From Sphingomonas sp. OK281 (GTDB lineage: Bacteria; Pseudomonadota; Alphaproteobacteria; Sphingomonadales; Sphingomonadaceae): a stretch of DNA of 64,000 bases. Position numbers and translations under genes: made by a program. This document shows, one piece after another, positions 1 through 8,148 of this stretch (within the stretch, counting starts at the first letter, position 1; every line of letters begins with the position of its first letter). The notes beneath the pieces were generated by a model. It did no database searches. It was given only the letters and a program-made list of their open reading frames with translations, and was not told the origin of the DNA. Location: NCBI RefSeq assembly GCF_900115295.1, contig NZ_FOVZ01000001.1:620001-684000 (forward strand). Direction: 5' to 3'.

Positions 1-928
1 ACTCGAACTCGTCGCGATCAACGATCTCGGCGATGCCAAGTCGAACGCCTGGCTGTTCAAGCGCGACAGCGTGCACGGCAAGTATCCGGGTGAGGTTTCG
101 GCCGAAGGCAACGAGTTGGTCGTCGACGGCAAGCGCATCCGCGTCACCGCCGAGCGTGACCCGGCAAACCTGCCGCACGCCGAGCTGGGCGTCGACATCG
201 TGCTCGAGTGCACCGGCTTCTTCACCGACAAGGCGAGCTGCCAGAAGCATCTCGACGCGGGCGCGAAGAAGGTGCTGATCTCGGCGCCGGGCAAGAACGT
301 CGACCTGACCGTCGTCTACGGCGTGAACCACGACAAGCTGACCGCCGAGCACACGATCGTCTCTAATGCGTCGTGCACCACGAACTGCCTCGCGCCCGTC
401 GCCAAGGTGCTGAACGATGCGATCGGCATCGAGCGCGGCCTGATGACGACCGTGCATGCCTACACCAACGACCAGAAGATCCTCGACCAGATCCACCCGG
501 ACCTGCGTCGCGCGCGCGCTGCTGCGATGTCGATGATCCCGACGACTACGGGTGCGGCTCGTGCGGTTGCGGAAGTTCTGCCGGAGCTGAAGGGCAAGCT
601 CGACGGCTCGGCGATCCGCGTGCCGGTGCCGGACGTGTCGCTGATCGACCTGACCTTCACGCCGTCGCGCGACACGACGCGTGAAGAGGTGAATGCGGTG
701 CTGAAGGCGGCCTCCGAGAGCGGCCCGCTGGTCGGTGTGCTCGACTGGTCGGACGAGCCGCTCGTCTCGATCGATCTCCAGCATACTCCGGCCTCGTCGA
801 CGATCGACAGCCTGGAGACCGCAGTGATCGACGGCAAGCTGGTCCGCGTCGTCAGCTGGTACGATAACGAGTGGGGCTTCTCGAACCGGATGGTCGATAC
901 GGCGACCGCGATGGCGAAGTTCATCTAA
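1..928 (+). CDS. gap: glyceraldehyde-3-phosphate dehydrogenase, 5'-truncated by window edge
   Basis: Type I phosphorylating GAPDH, which converts glyceraldehyde-3-phosphate, NAD(P)+ and phosphate to 1,3-bisphosphoglycerate in the cytoplasmic glycolytic/gluconeogenic pathway. The frame is open from base 2, where residues LVAINDLGD already match the family, so only the N-terminal part of the Rossmann domain is missing. The catalytic cysteine motif SNASCTTNC is present (Cys codon 374-376), and the C-terminus shows the typical [13 protein letters not shown]. An ATG at 71 lies inside the domain and is not the start. The gene lies upstream of pgk in the same direction, separated by a MOSC gene and a palindrome. 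Confidence 0.97.
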   Translation, partial: LELVAINDLGDAKSNAWLFKRDSVHGKYPGEVSAEGNELVVDGKRIRVTAERDPANLPHAELGVDIVLECTGFFTDKASCQKHLDAGAKKVLISAPGKNVDLTVVYGVNHDKLTAEHTIVSNASCTTNCLAPVAKVLNDAIGIERGLMTTVHAYTNDQKILDQIHPDLRRARAAAMSMIPTTTGAARAVAEVLPELKGKLDGSAIRVPVPDVSLIDLTFTPSRDTTREEVNAVLKAASESGPLVGVLDWSDEPLVSIDLQHTPASSTIDSLETAVIDGKLVRVVSWYDNEWGFSNRMVDTATAMAKFI

Positions 929-953
929 GCTCGCGATTTATGCGTCCCCTGTT

Positions 954-1027
954 CCGTTCGCTTCGAGCGCAGTCGAGAAGTCGTCTCCCGTGACAGATGG
1001 CGTCTCGACTGCGCTCGACACGAACGG
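954..1027. repeat. 25-bp inverted repeat downstream of gap
   Basis: Two 25-base arms (954-978 and 1003-1027) are reverse complements with about two mismatches around a 24-base loop. The arm core is TCGAGCGCAGTCGAGA. Its position directly after gap suggests a transcript-end or RNA-stabilising hairpin, but there is no T-run. This core looks like a dispersed sphingomonad intergenic repeat. An alternative GTG start of the next gene (990) falls inside the loop, which argues against that start. Confidence 0.8.
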
Positions 1028-1037
1028 GGAGGGGGCG

Positions 1038-1523
1038 GTGGCTCAGGCCCCGGCCTCGACGATGGCTGGCTCGATCGCCGGCATCGCGCGCCACGCCCGC
1101 GCCAAGAGCCCGATGGAGGTCATCGACGATGTCGAGATCACCATCGAGGCTGGCCTGCACGGCGACTTCCGCGGTCGCGTGAAGCCCGGTGGCAAGGGGC
1201 GGCGGCAGGTCACGTTGCTCGAACGTGGCGACTGGGACGCGGCGATGGCCGAAGTCGGGCGCGATATTCCGTGGTACGAGCGGCGTGCGAACCTGCTCGT
1301 CGACAGCTTCGACCTTCCCCAGATACCTGGCACGCGGCTCCGCATCGGCGCGGACGTCGTGCTGGAGGTGACGCGCCACACCGATCCGTGCGACCGCATG
1401 GATGCACTGGCGCCAGGATTGTTCGCTGCGCTGACGCCGGACTGGCGGGGCGGGGCCTGTACCCGAGTTTTGATGGGCGGCAGAATCGCCGTCGGTGATG
1501 AGATCAGGATCGAAGAACCATGA
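1038..1523 (+). CDS. MOSC domain-containing protein
   Basis: Protein of about 161 residues made almost entirely of one MOSC domain (the sulfur/molybdenum-cofactor carrier fold of the MoCo sulfurase C-terminus). The motif RGGACTRVLMGG near the C-terminus holds the conserved domain cysteine, followed by VGDEI. The substrate is unknown; such proteins usually handle sulfur or Mo-cofactor ligands. The chosen start is GTG 1038, just after the purine-rich run GGGGAGGGGG. GTG 990 lies in the palindrome loop, and ATG 1062 lacks a ribosome site. The stop overlaps the pgk start (ATGA), so it is probably translationally coupled to pgk. Confidence 0.8.
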   Translation: MAQAPASTMAGSIAGIARHARAKSPMEVIDDVEITIEAGLHGDFRGRVKPGGKGRRQVTLLERGDWDAAMAEVGRDIPWYERRANLLVDSFDLPQIPGTRLRIGADVVLEVTRHTDPCDRMDALAPGLFAALTPDWRGGACTRVLMGGRIAVGDEIRIEEP

Positions 1524-2710
1524 CCAAGCCATTCAAGACGCTCGACGATATTGGCGATATCCGCGGCAAGCGCGTGCTCGTCCGCGAAGACCTCAACGTG
1601 CCGATGGCCGAGGGTCACGTCACCGACGATACCCGCCTGCGCGCCACCGTCGCGACGGTTGGCGAACTCGCCGACAAGGGCGCGATCGTCCTAGTGCTCG
1701 CGCATTTCGGTCGTCCCAAGGGCGTGCCGAGCCCCGAATTCTCGCTGTCGCAAGTCGTGAAGCCGTACAGCGAAGTGCTGGGCCGCGAAGTCCGCTACAT
1801 CGATTGGGAAGGGGCCGACGCCGCCGTTGCGACGCTCGAACCCGGCGATATCGCGGTTCTAGAGAACACGCGCTTCTTTGGCGGCGAGGAGACCAACGAC
1901 GCGGCGGTCGTCCAGCGTTTCGCAAGCCTTGGCGATCTCTACGTCAACGATGCCTTCTCAGCTGCGCACCGCGCGCATGCCTCGACCGAGGGTCTTGCCC
2001 ACGTATTGCCCGCCTTTGCCGGCCGGGCGATGGAAGCTGAGCTCGACGCTTTGCAGAAGGCACTTGGCGAGCCCGAGCATCCTGTCGCGGCGGTCGTCGG
2101 CGGCGCGAAGGTTTCGTCGAAGCTCGACGTGCTGCGTCACCTCGTCACCAAGGTAGATCACCTGATCATCGGCGGCGGCATGGCCAACACCTTTCTCGCG
2201 GCACGCGGCGTCGATGTCGGTAAAAGTCTTTGCGAGCATGAGCTTGCAAGCGTGTGCGAACAGATCATGGAAGCTGCGGACAAGGCGAACTGCACGGTTC
2301 ACCTGCCGTACGACGTCGTGGTCGCCAAGGAGTTCAAGCCGAACCCCGCCACCCGTACGGTCAACGTGCACGAAGTCGCCGCCGACGAGATGATCCTCGA
2401 CGTCGGCCCGGCTGCGGTCGAGTCGCTCGGCGACGTGCTGAAGAACTGCCGCACCTTGGTCTGGAACGGCCCGCTCGGCGCGTTCGAGACGGTGCCGTTC
2501 GACAAGGCGACCGTCGCCCTCGCAAAGACCGCCGCAGCACTGACCGAAGGCGGTTCGCTCGTCTCGGTCGCAGGCGGTGGCGATACGGTTGCGGCGCTGA
2601 ACCACGCGGGCGTTGCGGACGCGTTCACGTTTGTCTCGACCGCAGGCGGTGCGTTTCTAGAGTGGATGGAAGGCAAGGACCTCCCCGGCGTCGCGGCGCT
2701 GACGCGCTAA
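1520..2710 (+). CDS. pgk: phosphoglycerate kinase
   Basis: Monomeric cytoplasmic kinase of 396 residues, the usual family length, which transfers phosphate between 1,3-bisphosphoglycerate and ADP. The N-terminal substrate motif (VLVREDLNVPM), the central GGAKVSSKLDVL and the C-terminal nucleotide-binding GGGDTVAAL are all present. The start ATG overlaps the stop of the MOSC gene by four bases. The 3' end overlaps by four bases the stop of the convergent thioredoxin-like gene. Together with gap and the downstream aldolase it forms a glycolytic cluster. Confidence 0.98.
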   Translation: MTKPFKTLDDIGDIRGKRVLVREDLNVPMAEGHVTDDTRLRATVATVGELADKGAIVLVLAHFGRPKGVPSPEFSLSQVVKPYSEVLGREVRYIDWEGADAAVATLEPGDIAVLENTRFFGGEETNDAAVVQRFASLGDLYVNDAFSAAHRAHASTEGLAHVLPAFAGRAMEAELDALQKALGEPEHPVAAVVGGAKVSSKLDVLRHLVTKVDHLIIGGGMANTFLAARGVDVGKSLCEHELASVCEQIMEAADKANCTVHLPYDVVVAKEFKPNPATRTVNVHEVAADEMILDVGPAAVESLGDVLKNCRTLVWNGPLGAFETVPFDKATVALAKTAAALTEGGSLVSVAGGGDTVAALNHAGVADAFTFVSTAGGAFLEWMEGKDLPGVAALTR

Positions 2711-3195
2711 GGCGCGGGTTCCCGCAGCAGCGGGACCAGTAAGGTATTTAGGTCGTCCAGGTCGAACGCGCCGGCTTTCGCATAGCGAACCACGCCGGCG
2801 CGATCGATGATGTAGTTGGTGGGGAGGGCGCCCATCGCCGCGAACGGTCCCTTGATCCGCCGTGCGGACGGTATCGCCATCGCTGCGAACAGGGGCTTCA
2901 ACTTGGACGCAGGCAGCGAATCTTCCGTAGCAACCGCAAATACGCGCAGTCCGTTGGGCTTGCGAAGTCGGTAGTAATTGTCGAGCAACGGCAGTTCGGC
3001 CTTGCAGGGCCCACACCAGGTCGCCCAGAAGTTCAGGACGACGACCTGGCCACGGAGTTCGGTGCTGCGCACCTTGGTTCCGTCGATCAACGTCAGTTCG
3101 AATGGCGGCGCCGGCTCGCCCATTTTTACCGCGGCCGTCGCTGCGGAGGCGATCGCGATCGTCGCGCATGCGATGATGCCCTGCAAAATCCTCAT
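2707..3195 (-). CDS. TlpA-like thiol-disulfide oxidoreductase, exported
   Basis: 162-residue thioredoxin-fold protein of the TlpA/ResA type. It has an N-terminal signal or anchor segment (ILQGIIACATIAIASAATAA), then an AhpC/TSA-Redoxin domain with the active-site motif WATWCGPC and the cis-proline loop ALPTNY. It probably reduces periplasmic disulfides, for example in cytochrome maturation. The start is placed at ATG 3195 because the signal sequence begins there; an ATG at 3264 would add 23 residues before it. It is convergent with pgk, overlapping its stop by four bases. The true partner is unknown. Confidence 0.85.
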   Translation of the reverse strand: MRILQGIIACATIAIASAATAAVKMGEPAPPFELTLIDGTKVRSTELRGQVVVLNFWATWCGPCKAELPLLDNYYRLRKPNGLRVFAVATEDSLPASKLKPLFAAMAIPSARRIKGPFAAMGALPTNYIIDRAGVVRYAKAGAFDLDDLNTLLVPLLREPAP

Positions 3196-3313
3196 TGCCC
3201 CGCCCCTGTGCTGCCCGCCCTGTATTGCGAGAATGTCGGCGTCGAAAGATCCAACGTCAATCACTAGGTTTGCCCTCTGGCCGGGGCTTGATCCGCGACA
3301 TCCCCACGCCTAT

Positions 3314-3329
3314 GTTTAACATGTTAAAC
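3314..3329. promoter_or_regulatory. perfect 16-bp palindrome, putative antitoxin operator
   Basis: GTTTAACATGTTAAAC is a perfect dyad, AT-rich against the GC-rich background. It ends immediately before the Shine-Dalgarno (GGAG, 3330-3333) of the ribbon-helix-helix antitoxin gene. RHH antitoxins normally repress their own operon through short palindromes at this position, so this is the probable operator. That function is inferred from position and symmetry. Confidence 0.65.
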
Positions 3330-3339
3330 GGAGACTCGG

Positions 3340-3606
3340 ATGCTTGGCGTCAGGCTCGATAGCGAACTCGAAGAGCGACTCGCGGCGGTTGCGCGTACCC
3401 AAGGGCGCAGCAAGAGCGATATCGCACGCGAAGCCGTGCGACGCTATGTCGAACGCCACGACGAGGCTTTCCTGGCGGAGGCGAAGCGGCAGTCGCTTGC
3501 GGCGGCAGCACTCGGCTGGACCGAGGAAGACGACGCATGGGAGCGGTTGGGTGTCGCCTGGGATGATCCGGAGCCTGCCAGCAATCGCCGTGATGCCGCC
3601 GAATGA
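3340..3606 (+). CDS. ribbon-helix-helix (CopG-type) antitoxin
   Basis: 88-residue protein. The first half fits the RHH DNA-binding fold: a beta-strand (LGVRLDSELEERL) followed by two helices with the signature GRSKSDIAREAVRRYV. The acidic C-terminal half (EEDDAWERLGVAWDD) would wrap and neutralise the toxin. The gene overlaps the MazF-like toxin gene by four bases (ATGA), the standard order antitoxin then toxin. A perfect palindrome just upstream is its likely operator. The pair sits between pgk and the aldolase gene, in a spot otherwise devoted to glycolysis. Confidence 0.85.
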   Translation: MLGVRLDSELEERLAAVARTQGRSKSDIAREAVRRYVERHDEAFLAEAKRQSLAAAALGWTEEDDAWERLGVAWDDPEPASNRRDAAE

Positions 3607-3935
3607 AACGCGGTGATATCGTTACTATTGCCGACGCCGATGCGGGGGACTTTGCCAGAAAGCCGCGCCCGGCGCTCGTCGTTCAGACCGACGCGTTCCT
3701 GCGGGACCATGACAGCGTTACGGTGTGTTTGATTACCAGCCAGCTTGCCGGCCTCGGCATGTTCCGTATTCCGATCGCTGCAAACCCCGACACGGGGCTC
3801 TTCAAGCCGAGCGAGGTGAGTATCGACAAGGTGCAGTCAGTCTGGCGGCATCGGATCGGTCGACGAGTCGGTGCTGCTTCCAACGAAACCATGTTTGCGG
3901 TCGATCAGGCACTTCGCCGATGGTTGGCCCTTTAA
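3603..3935 (+). CDS. MazF/PemK-family endoribonuclease toxin
   Basis: 110-residue toxin of the MazF/PemK/CcdB fold, a ribosome-independent mRNA interferase. The N-terminal MKRGDIVTI, the KPRPALVVQTD strand (conserved Arg-Pro-Ala) and the TSQL segment are recognisable. The C-terminal part holds the SEVSIDKVQSVWRHRIG core strand that in the family contributes catalytic and dimer contacts. It is translationally coupled to the RHH antitoxin. It appears intact and full length, so the module is probably functional. Cleavage specificity cannot be read from sequence. Confidence 0.85.
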   Translation: MKRGDIVTIADADAGDFARKPRPALVVQTDAFLRDHDSVTVCLITSQLAGLGMFRIPIAANPDTGLFKPSEVSIDKVQSVWRHRIGRRVGAASNETMFAVDQALRRWLAL

Positions 3936-3956
3936 ATACTTAGAGAGGATTTACCC

Positions 3957-4877
3957 ATGACATCCACGATCACTCCCCAAGTCAAAACCATTCTCGACAA
4001 GTACGAAGCCACCAGTTCGGCGGTGAAGGCGAACCTCGCGCGCATCCTGATGCAGGGCAAGCTCGGCGGCACCGGCAAGCTCGTGATCCTGCCGGTCGAC
4101 CAGGGGTTCGAGCACGGCCCAGCGCGCAGCTTCTCGGTCAATCCGCCGGCCTACGATCCGCATTACCATTATCAGCTCGCGATCGATGCGGGGCTGAGCG
4201 CCTATGCAGCGCCGCTCGGCATGCTCGAAGCGGGGGCGGATACGTTTGCCGGGCAGATCCCGACGATCCTGAAGTGCAACAGCTCGAACAGCTGGGCGAC
4301 GACGATCGACCAGGCGGTGACGGCGACGGTGTCGGACGCGGTACGGCTCGGGTCGGCGGCGATCGGCTTCACGATCTATCCGGGCGCGGACCAGTTCTTC
4401 GATCTCGTCGAGGAAATCCGCGAGCTGAGCGAAGAGGCCAAGTCGGTCGGTATCGCGACGGTGATCTGGTCCTATCCGCGCGGCGGCGAGCTGACCAAGG
4501 ACGGCGAACTCGCTTTGGACGTCGGTGCCTATGCCGCGCACATGGCGGCGCTGCTCGGTGCGCACATCATCAAGACCAAGCTGCCGACCGCGCACATCGA
4601 GCAGAAGGAAGCCAAGCCGCTCTATGCGAACACCGATTGGTCGAAGCAGTCCGATCGCGTGAAGCACGTCGTCCAGTCGAGCTTTGCCGGACGTCGCATC
4701 AACGTCTTCTCGGGCGGTGCGTCGAAGGGCGAGGACGCGATTTTCCAGGACGCGCGCGACATCCGCGACGGTGGCGGCAACGGCTCGATCATCGGCCGCA
4801 ACACCTTCCAGCGCCCGCGCGACGAGGCGCTGGCGATGCTCGACCGGATCATCCGGATTTACAAGAACGAGGAATAA
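3957..4877 (+). CDS. fbaB: class I fructose-bisphosphate aldolase (DhnA/archaeal type)
   Basis: 306-residue Schiff-base aldolase of the DhnA/FbaB family, which interconverts fructose-1,6-bisphosphate with dihydroxyacetone phosphate and glyceraldehyde-3-phosphate. Family landmarks are LVILPVDQGFEHGP near the N-terminus, SYPRGGEL and GAHIIKTKLPT (candidate Schiff-base lysine region), and the phosphate-binding SGGASKG. It is not the metal-dependent class II enzyme. A ribosome site (AGAGGA) precedes ATG 3957. It is preceded by the toxin-antitoxin pair and followed by thiE. The symbol fbaB is by family, not proven orthology. Confidence 0.92.
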   Translation: MTSTITPQVKTILDKYEATSSAVKANLARILMQGKLGGTGKLVILPVDQGFEHGPARSFSVNPPAYDPHYHYQLAIDAGLSAYAAPLGMLEAGADTFAGQIPTILKCNSSNSWATTIDQAVTATVSDAVRLGSAAIGFTIYPGADQFFDLVEEIRELSEEAKSVGIATVIWSYPRGGELTKDGELALDVGAYAAHMAALLGAHIIKTKLPTAHIEQKEAKPLYANTDWSKQSDRVKHVVQSSFAGRRINVFSGGASKGEDAIFQDARDIRDGGGNGSIIGRNTFQRPRDEALAMLDRIIRIYKNEE

Positions 4878-4892
4878 GCTGCGGTTTGCCGT

Positions 4893-4925
4893 CACGTCAT
4901 CCCGGTCCTGCGCCGGGGTGACGTG
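4893..4925. repeat. REP-like hairpin between aldolase gene and thiE
   Basis: Arms 4893-4905 (CACGTCATCCCGG) and 4913-4925 (CCGGGGTGACGTG) pair along 13 bases with one G-T type mismatch around a 7-base loop. It belongs to the GTCATCCCGG / CCGGGGTGAC repeat type seen elsewhere in the window. It may end or protect the aldolase transcript. Confidence 0.75.
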
Positions 4926-4952
4926 GCAGGCATGAAAGGCTAGGGGGCGGGC

Positions 4953-5642
4953 ATGACCGAATTCGAAGATCCGCTGGGCCCGCTCGATCCCAATTTCGCC
5001 GAGAATTTCCGCCGCGACATGCGCCGGCCGGCTTGCCAGTTGTATCTGGTGTCGCCGCTGGACGTAGGGGGTGATTTCCCCGCGCGTCTGGTGCGAGCGC
5101 TCGATGCCGGGCCGGTTGCCGCGTTCCAGTTTCGCGTGAAGGATATCGACCAGCATGCGGCTGCCGCGCTGGGCGAGCCGTTGCGCGCGATCTGTGCCGA
5201 GCGCGACGTCGCGTTCATCGTCAACGACGATATCGGGCTGGCGAAGCGGCTCGACGCGGATGGCGTGCATCTCGGGCAGGACGATGGCGATCCGCGCGAG
5301 GCGCGCGCGCAGCTCGGGCCCAATGCGCAGATCGGCGTGAGCTGTCACGGCAGTCGCCATCTGGCGATGGAAGCGGGCGAGGCGGGGGCCGACTACGTCG
5401 CGTTCGGCGCCTTCTATCCGACCACGACGAAGGTCGCGACGCATACCGCGGAGCCGGTCATCCTGTCCTGGTGGTCGACGCTGTTCGAGATGCCGTGCGT
5501 CGCGATCGGCGGGATCACCCCGGAAAACGCCGCGCCGCTCGTCGCCGCCGGTGCCGACTTCATCGCCGTATCGAGCGCCGTCTGGAGTGGCGACGAGGTC
5601 GCTGCGGTCAAGGCGTTTGGCGAGGTCCTTGCCCGACGCTGA
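4953..5642 (+). CDS. thiE: thiamine phosphate synthase
   Basis: 229-residue TIM-barrel enzyme that joins 4-amino-2-methyl-5-hydroxymethylpyrimidine pyrophosphate and thiazole phosphate to thiamine phosphate. Recognisable motifs are FQFRVKD (substrate lysine region), [22 protein letters not shown] (positions about 90-110), the GVSCHG loop, [12 protein letters not shown], and the phosphate-binding AIGGITPEN followed by AVSSAVW. The N-terminal 30 residues are an extension over the minimal family. No thi genes or TPP riboswitch were seen nearby; its position after the aldolase gene appears to be a lineage synteny rather than a pathway operon. Confidence 0.88.
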   Translation: MTEFEDPLGPLDPNFAENFRRDMRRPACQLYLVSPLDVGGDFPARLVRALDAGPVAAFQFRVKDIDQHAAAALGEPLRAICAERDVAFIVNDDIGLAKRLDADGVHLGQDDGDPREARAQLGPNAQIGVSCHGSRHLAMEAGEAGADYVAFGAFYPTTTKVATHTAEPVILSWWSTLFEMPCVAIGGITPENAAPLVAAGADFIAVSSAVWSGDEVAAVKAFGEVLARR

Positions 5643-5667
5643 GATCGCGCTGAACCGTTGGAAACAA

Positions 5668-5717
5668 CCGTCGTCCCGACCGTTTGATGCAGGAGCGTAA
5701 CGGTTTGGGATGACGGG
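5668..5717. repeat. imperfect inverted repeat overlapping the L,D-transpeptidase start
   Basis: Arms 5668-5684 and 5699-5717 are approximate reverse complements (CCGTCGTCCC against GGGATGACGG, plus ACCGTT against AACGGT). The right arm contains the ATG at 5710. It resembles the GTCATCCC repeat family in this window. Confidence 0.5.
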
Positions 5718-6732
5718 CATGACAGCATTTACGACGAAGGCTTCGGTTCTGGCGGCCTGCTTGCTGGGCGCTGCATTGCCCGCATCTGCACAGACTGCGC
5801 CAACGAAGCCGGTACCGATCGATCGCAACGTCCTGCACGTTCAGGTAATTCTCGATCATCTCGGCGTTGGACCGGGCGTGCTCGACGGGCGCGGCGGGCA
5901 GTCGCTGGTCGCCGCGCTGAAGGGGTTCCAAGAGGCGAAGGGCTTGCCGATCACCGGCAAGCCGGACGCGCGGACGCTGCAGGCGTTATACCCGTACCGG
6001 GCGGCGCGGCCGACCGTGACGGTCGCGTTGACGCCGGAGATGCTGGCGGGCCCGTTCGTCAATCCGTTCCCGAAGGATCCTGCGAAGCAGGCCGAGCTTC
6101 CATCGCTGGGCTACAAGAACGTCATGGAGAAGCTCGGCGAGATGTTCCACACGACGCCCGCGGTGATCGTGGCGCTGAATTCGCCGACGACGAAGCTGAC
6201 GCCGGGCACGAAGGTGGTGTTCCCGAACGCGCTTCCGTCTTCTCGCGCGTATGATCCGAAGCTGAAGCCGGATTGGATCGCCACGCTCACCATGCTGAAC
6301 GTCGATGCGAAGCAGCCTCAGGCCGATCACATCGTCGTCGACAAGTCGGACGGCGTGCTGCGCGTGCTCGACGCTAAAGACAAGCTGATCGCGCAGTTCT
6401 CGGCGACGATGGGGTCGAGCCATGATCCGCTGCCGCTCGGCACGTGGAAGATCTACGGGTCCGACTACAACCCTAAATTCCACTTTAACCCCGCGCTCTT
6501 CTGGGACGCGAAGAAGGGGCAGAAGAAGGAGATGCTGCCTCCCGGGCCGAACGGTCCGGTCGGCGTCGTCTGGATGGACCTGTCGAAGGAGCATTACGGC
6601 ATCCACGGTACGCCCAACCCGGAGACGATCGGGCGCGCGGAAAGTCATGGTTGCATCCGCCTGACCAACTGGGACGCGGCGCGGCTGTCGATGATGATCC
6701 ATCCGGGCATCAAGGCCGTGTTCCAGGCTTGA
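5710..6732 (+). CDS. L,D-transpeptidase (YkuD) with peptidoglycan-binding domain
   Basis: 340-residue exported enzyme. It has an N-terminal signal peptide ending near ASAQT (about residue 29), a PG_binding_1-type helical domain (residues about 45-95, GFQEAKGLPITGKPDA), a linker with a LysM-like stretch, and a C-terminal YkuD domain with the signature HGTPNP...ESHGCIRL. Cys315 is the expected nucleophile. It would form 3-3 peptidoglycan crosslinks or attach proteins to the wall. ATG 5719 is an alternative start that also leaves a full signal peptide. The next gene is a cell-wall endopeptidase four bases downstream, so the two are probably co-transcribed. Confidence 0.92.
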   Translation: MTGMTAFTTKASVLAACLLGAALPASAQTAPTKPVPIDRNVLHVQVILDHLGVGPGVLDGRGGQSLVAALKGFQEAKGLPITGKPDARTLQALYPYRAARPTVTVALTPEMLAGPFVNPFPKDPAKQAELPSLGYKNVMEKLGEMFHTTPAVIVALNSPTTKLTPGTKVVFPNALPSSRAYDPKLKPDWIATLTMLNVDAKQPQADHIVVDKSDGVLRVLDAKDKLIAQFSATMGSSHDPLPLGTWKIYGSDYNPKFHFNPALFWDAKKGQKKEMLPPGPNGPVGVVWMDLSKEHYGIHGTPNPETIGRAESHGCIRLTNWDAARLSMMIHPGIKAVFQA

Positions 6733-6736
6733 GGCG

Positions 6737-7333
6737 ATGACGCGGACGTTCTGGATCATTCTCGGGTTGATCGTGGTCGTGGTCGGCGGGTTCGCGTCGA
6801 TGGTGTCGTTCGGAAGCGGTGGCGATCGGCGAGTGTCGTGGCGAAAACCTTCACCGCCGACCGAAGTCGCTGCCGTTCCTGTCCAGGACGGTCCATTGGC
6901 CGTCCCGGTTGCGGGCGTGCCGCGCAAGGCGATCGCGGATAGCTGGAACGACGCGCGGGGCGGCGGACTGCGCGGCCATCACGGGACTGATATCATGGCC
7001 GCGAGCGGCACGCCGGTCGTCGCCGCTGCACCGGGGCGGATCGAGAAGTTGTTCCAGAGCGGGCTCGGCGGGATCACGTTGTACGTTCGCTCGCCCGATC
7101 GTCGCTGGACCTATTATTACGCGCACCTTGCCGGGTACGCGGCCGGCATCCGCGAGGGGATGGCGGTCAAGGCGGGCGACACGCTTGGCTATGTCGGCGA
7201 TACCGGCGATGCGGGGGCGGGCAATTACCACCTGCATTTCGGGCTGACGAAGATGCAGCCGGGCGACCGCTGGTGGCAGGGCGAGAACGTCAACCCGTAC
7301 CCGCTGCTTGCCGGACGCGAGCGCGCCCGCTAA
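6737..7333 (+). CDS. M23-family metallopeptidase, membrane anchored
   Basis: 198-residue LytM/lysostaphin-type endopeptidase. An N-terminal TM helix (residues about 5-22, WIILGLIVVVVGGFASM) anchors it in the inner membrane. The catalytic domain (about 65-195) carries the zinc motifs HHGTDI (HxxxD) and YHLHFGL (HxH). It would cleave peptidoglycan crossbridges. The gene starts four bases after the L,D-transpeptidase stop, consistent with a two-gene cell-wall remodelling operon. There is no coiled coil of the EnvC kind. Confidence 0.9.
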   Translation: MTRTFWIILGLIVVVVGGFASMVSFGSGGDRRVSWRKPSPPTEVAAVPVQDGPLAVPVAGVPRKAIADSWNDARGGGLRGHHGTDIMAASGTPVVAAAPGRIEKLFQSGLGGITLYVRSPDRRWTYYYAHLAGYAAGIREGMAVKAGDTLGYVGDTGDAGAGNYHLHFGLTKMQPGDRWWQGENVNPYPLLAGRERAR

Positions 7334-7420
7334 AGCGCGCGGCTTCGGGTTTCCGCAGAGCCACGCCTTCAGGGCCATGCTTGGCGGACGGCCCCTAGCT
7401 CTTTCCAGCAGGAATAGGTC

Positions 7421-7984
7421 ATGAAGATCAACGCGGTCGAGATTCGTCCCGGCAACATTCTTGAATATGAGGGTGGCATCTGGCGCGCCGTCAAGATTCA
7501 GCACACCCAGCCCGGCAAGGGCGGTGCCTATATGCAGGTCGAGATGAAGAACCTCATCGACGGCCGCAAGAACAACATCCGCTTCCGCTCCGCCGAGAGC
7601 GTCGAGAAGGTGCGGCTCGAGACCGTCGACTTCCAGTTCCTGTTCCGCGAAGGCGACATGCTCACCTTCATGGACAAGATCAATTACGAGCAGATCTCGC
7701 TCGACGCCGACATCCTGGGCGACGCCGCGGCGTTCTTGCAGGACGGCATGGACGTGGTGATGGAGCTCTGGGAAGAGCGGCCGATCTCGGTCCAGCTGCC
7801 CGACACGATCGAGGCGCTGATCGTCGAGGCGGATGCCGTCGTGAAGGGGCAGACCGCTTCGTCTTCGTATAAGCCTGCGGTGCTGGAAAACGGCGTCCGC
7901 GTGATGGTCCCGCCGCATATCGGTGCCGGCACGCGGATCGTGGTCGATGTTTACGAGCAGACGTACGTAAGGCGCGCGGACTAA
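7421..7984 (+). CDS. efp: elongation factor P
   Basis: 187-residue, three-domain translation factor that rescues ribosomes stalled at polyproline. Domain I (residues 1-65) carries the loop QPGKGGAY with Lys33 at the position that is post-translationally modified in many bacteria. The KOW-like and two OB-like domains follow, and the end [16 protein letters not shown] is typical. Its length matches the family. A ribosome site is suggested by CAGGA before ATG 7421. The gene is followed by a strong palindrome that could act as terminator. Confidence 0.96.
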   Translation: MKINAVEIRPGNILEYEGGIWRAVKIQHTQPGKGGAYMQVEMKNLIDGRKNNIRFRSAESVEKVRLETVDFQFLFREGDMLTFMDKINYEQISLDADILGDAAAFLQDGMDVVMELWEERPISVQLPDTIEALIVEADAVVKGQTASSSYKPAVLENGVRVMVPPHIGAGTRIVVDVYEQTYVRRAD

Positions 7985-7992
7985 GTTCTGCT

Positions 7993-8136
7993 CCCCCTCC
8001 CGCAAGCGGGAGGGGGCCGGGGGGTGGGCGCCCGCCCTCCACGTCGCGTAACGTACATAAGCGCGAACTACGTCGATGTTGCATGATGTCGACAGCGCGA
8101 GCCCACCCCCGACCCCTCCCGCCTGCGGGAGGGGGG
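7993..8136. repeat. compound palindromic repeat (CCCCTCCCGC family)
   Basis: A perfect 11-bp hairpin (7993-8003 with 8006-8016, CCCCCTCCCGC, AA loop) is followed by a GGGGGGTGGGC stretch. At the far end a reverse complement of that stretch precedes a second hairpin (8113-8122 with 8125-8134). The two units thus face each other about 80 bases apart, a BIME-like layout. The G-rich right end supplies the probable Shine-Dalgarno of the next gene. Confidence 0.85.
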
Positions 8137-8148
8137 AGATAGAATAAA

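Noticed and set aside
990..1037. GTG start at 990 for the MOSC protein
   Set aside because: It lies in the loop of an inverted repeat with no ribosome site; GTG 1038 has a strong one.
3951..5828. 625-codon open frame on the minus strand over the aldolase gene and thiE
   Set aside because: Shadow frame caused by high GC; Arg/Asp/His-rich composition and full overlap with two clear enzymes.
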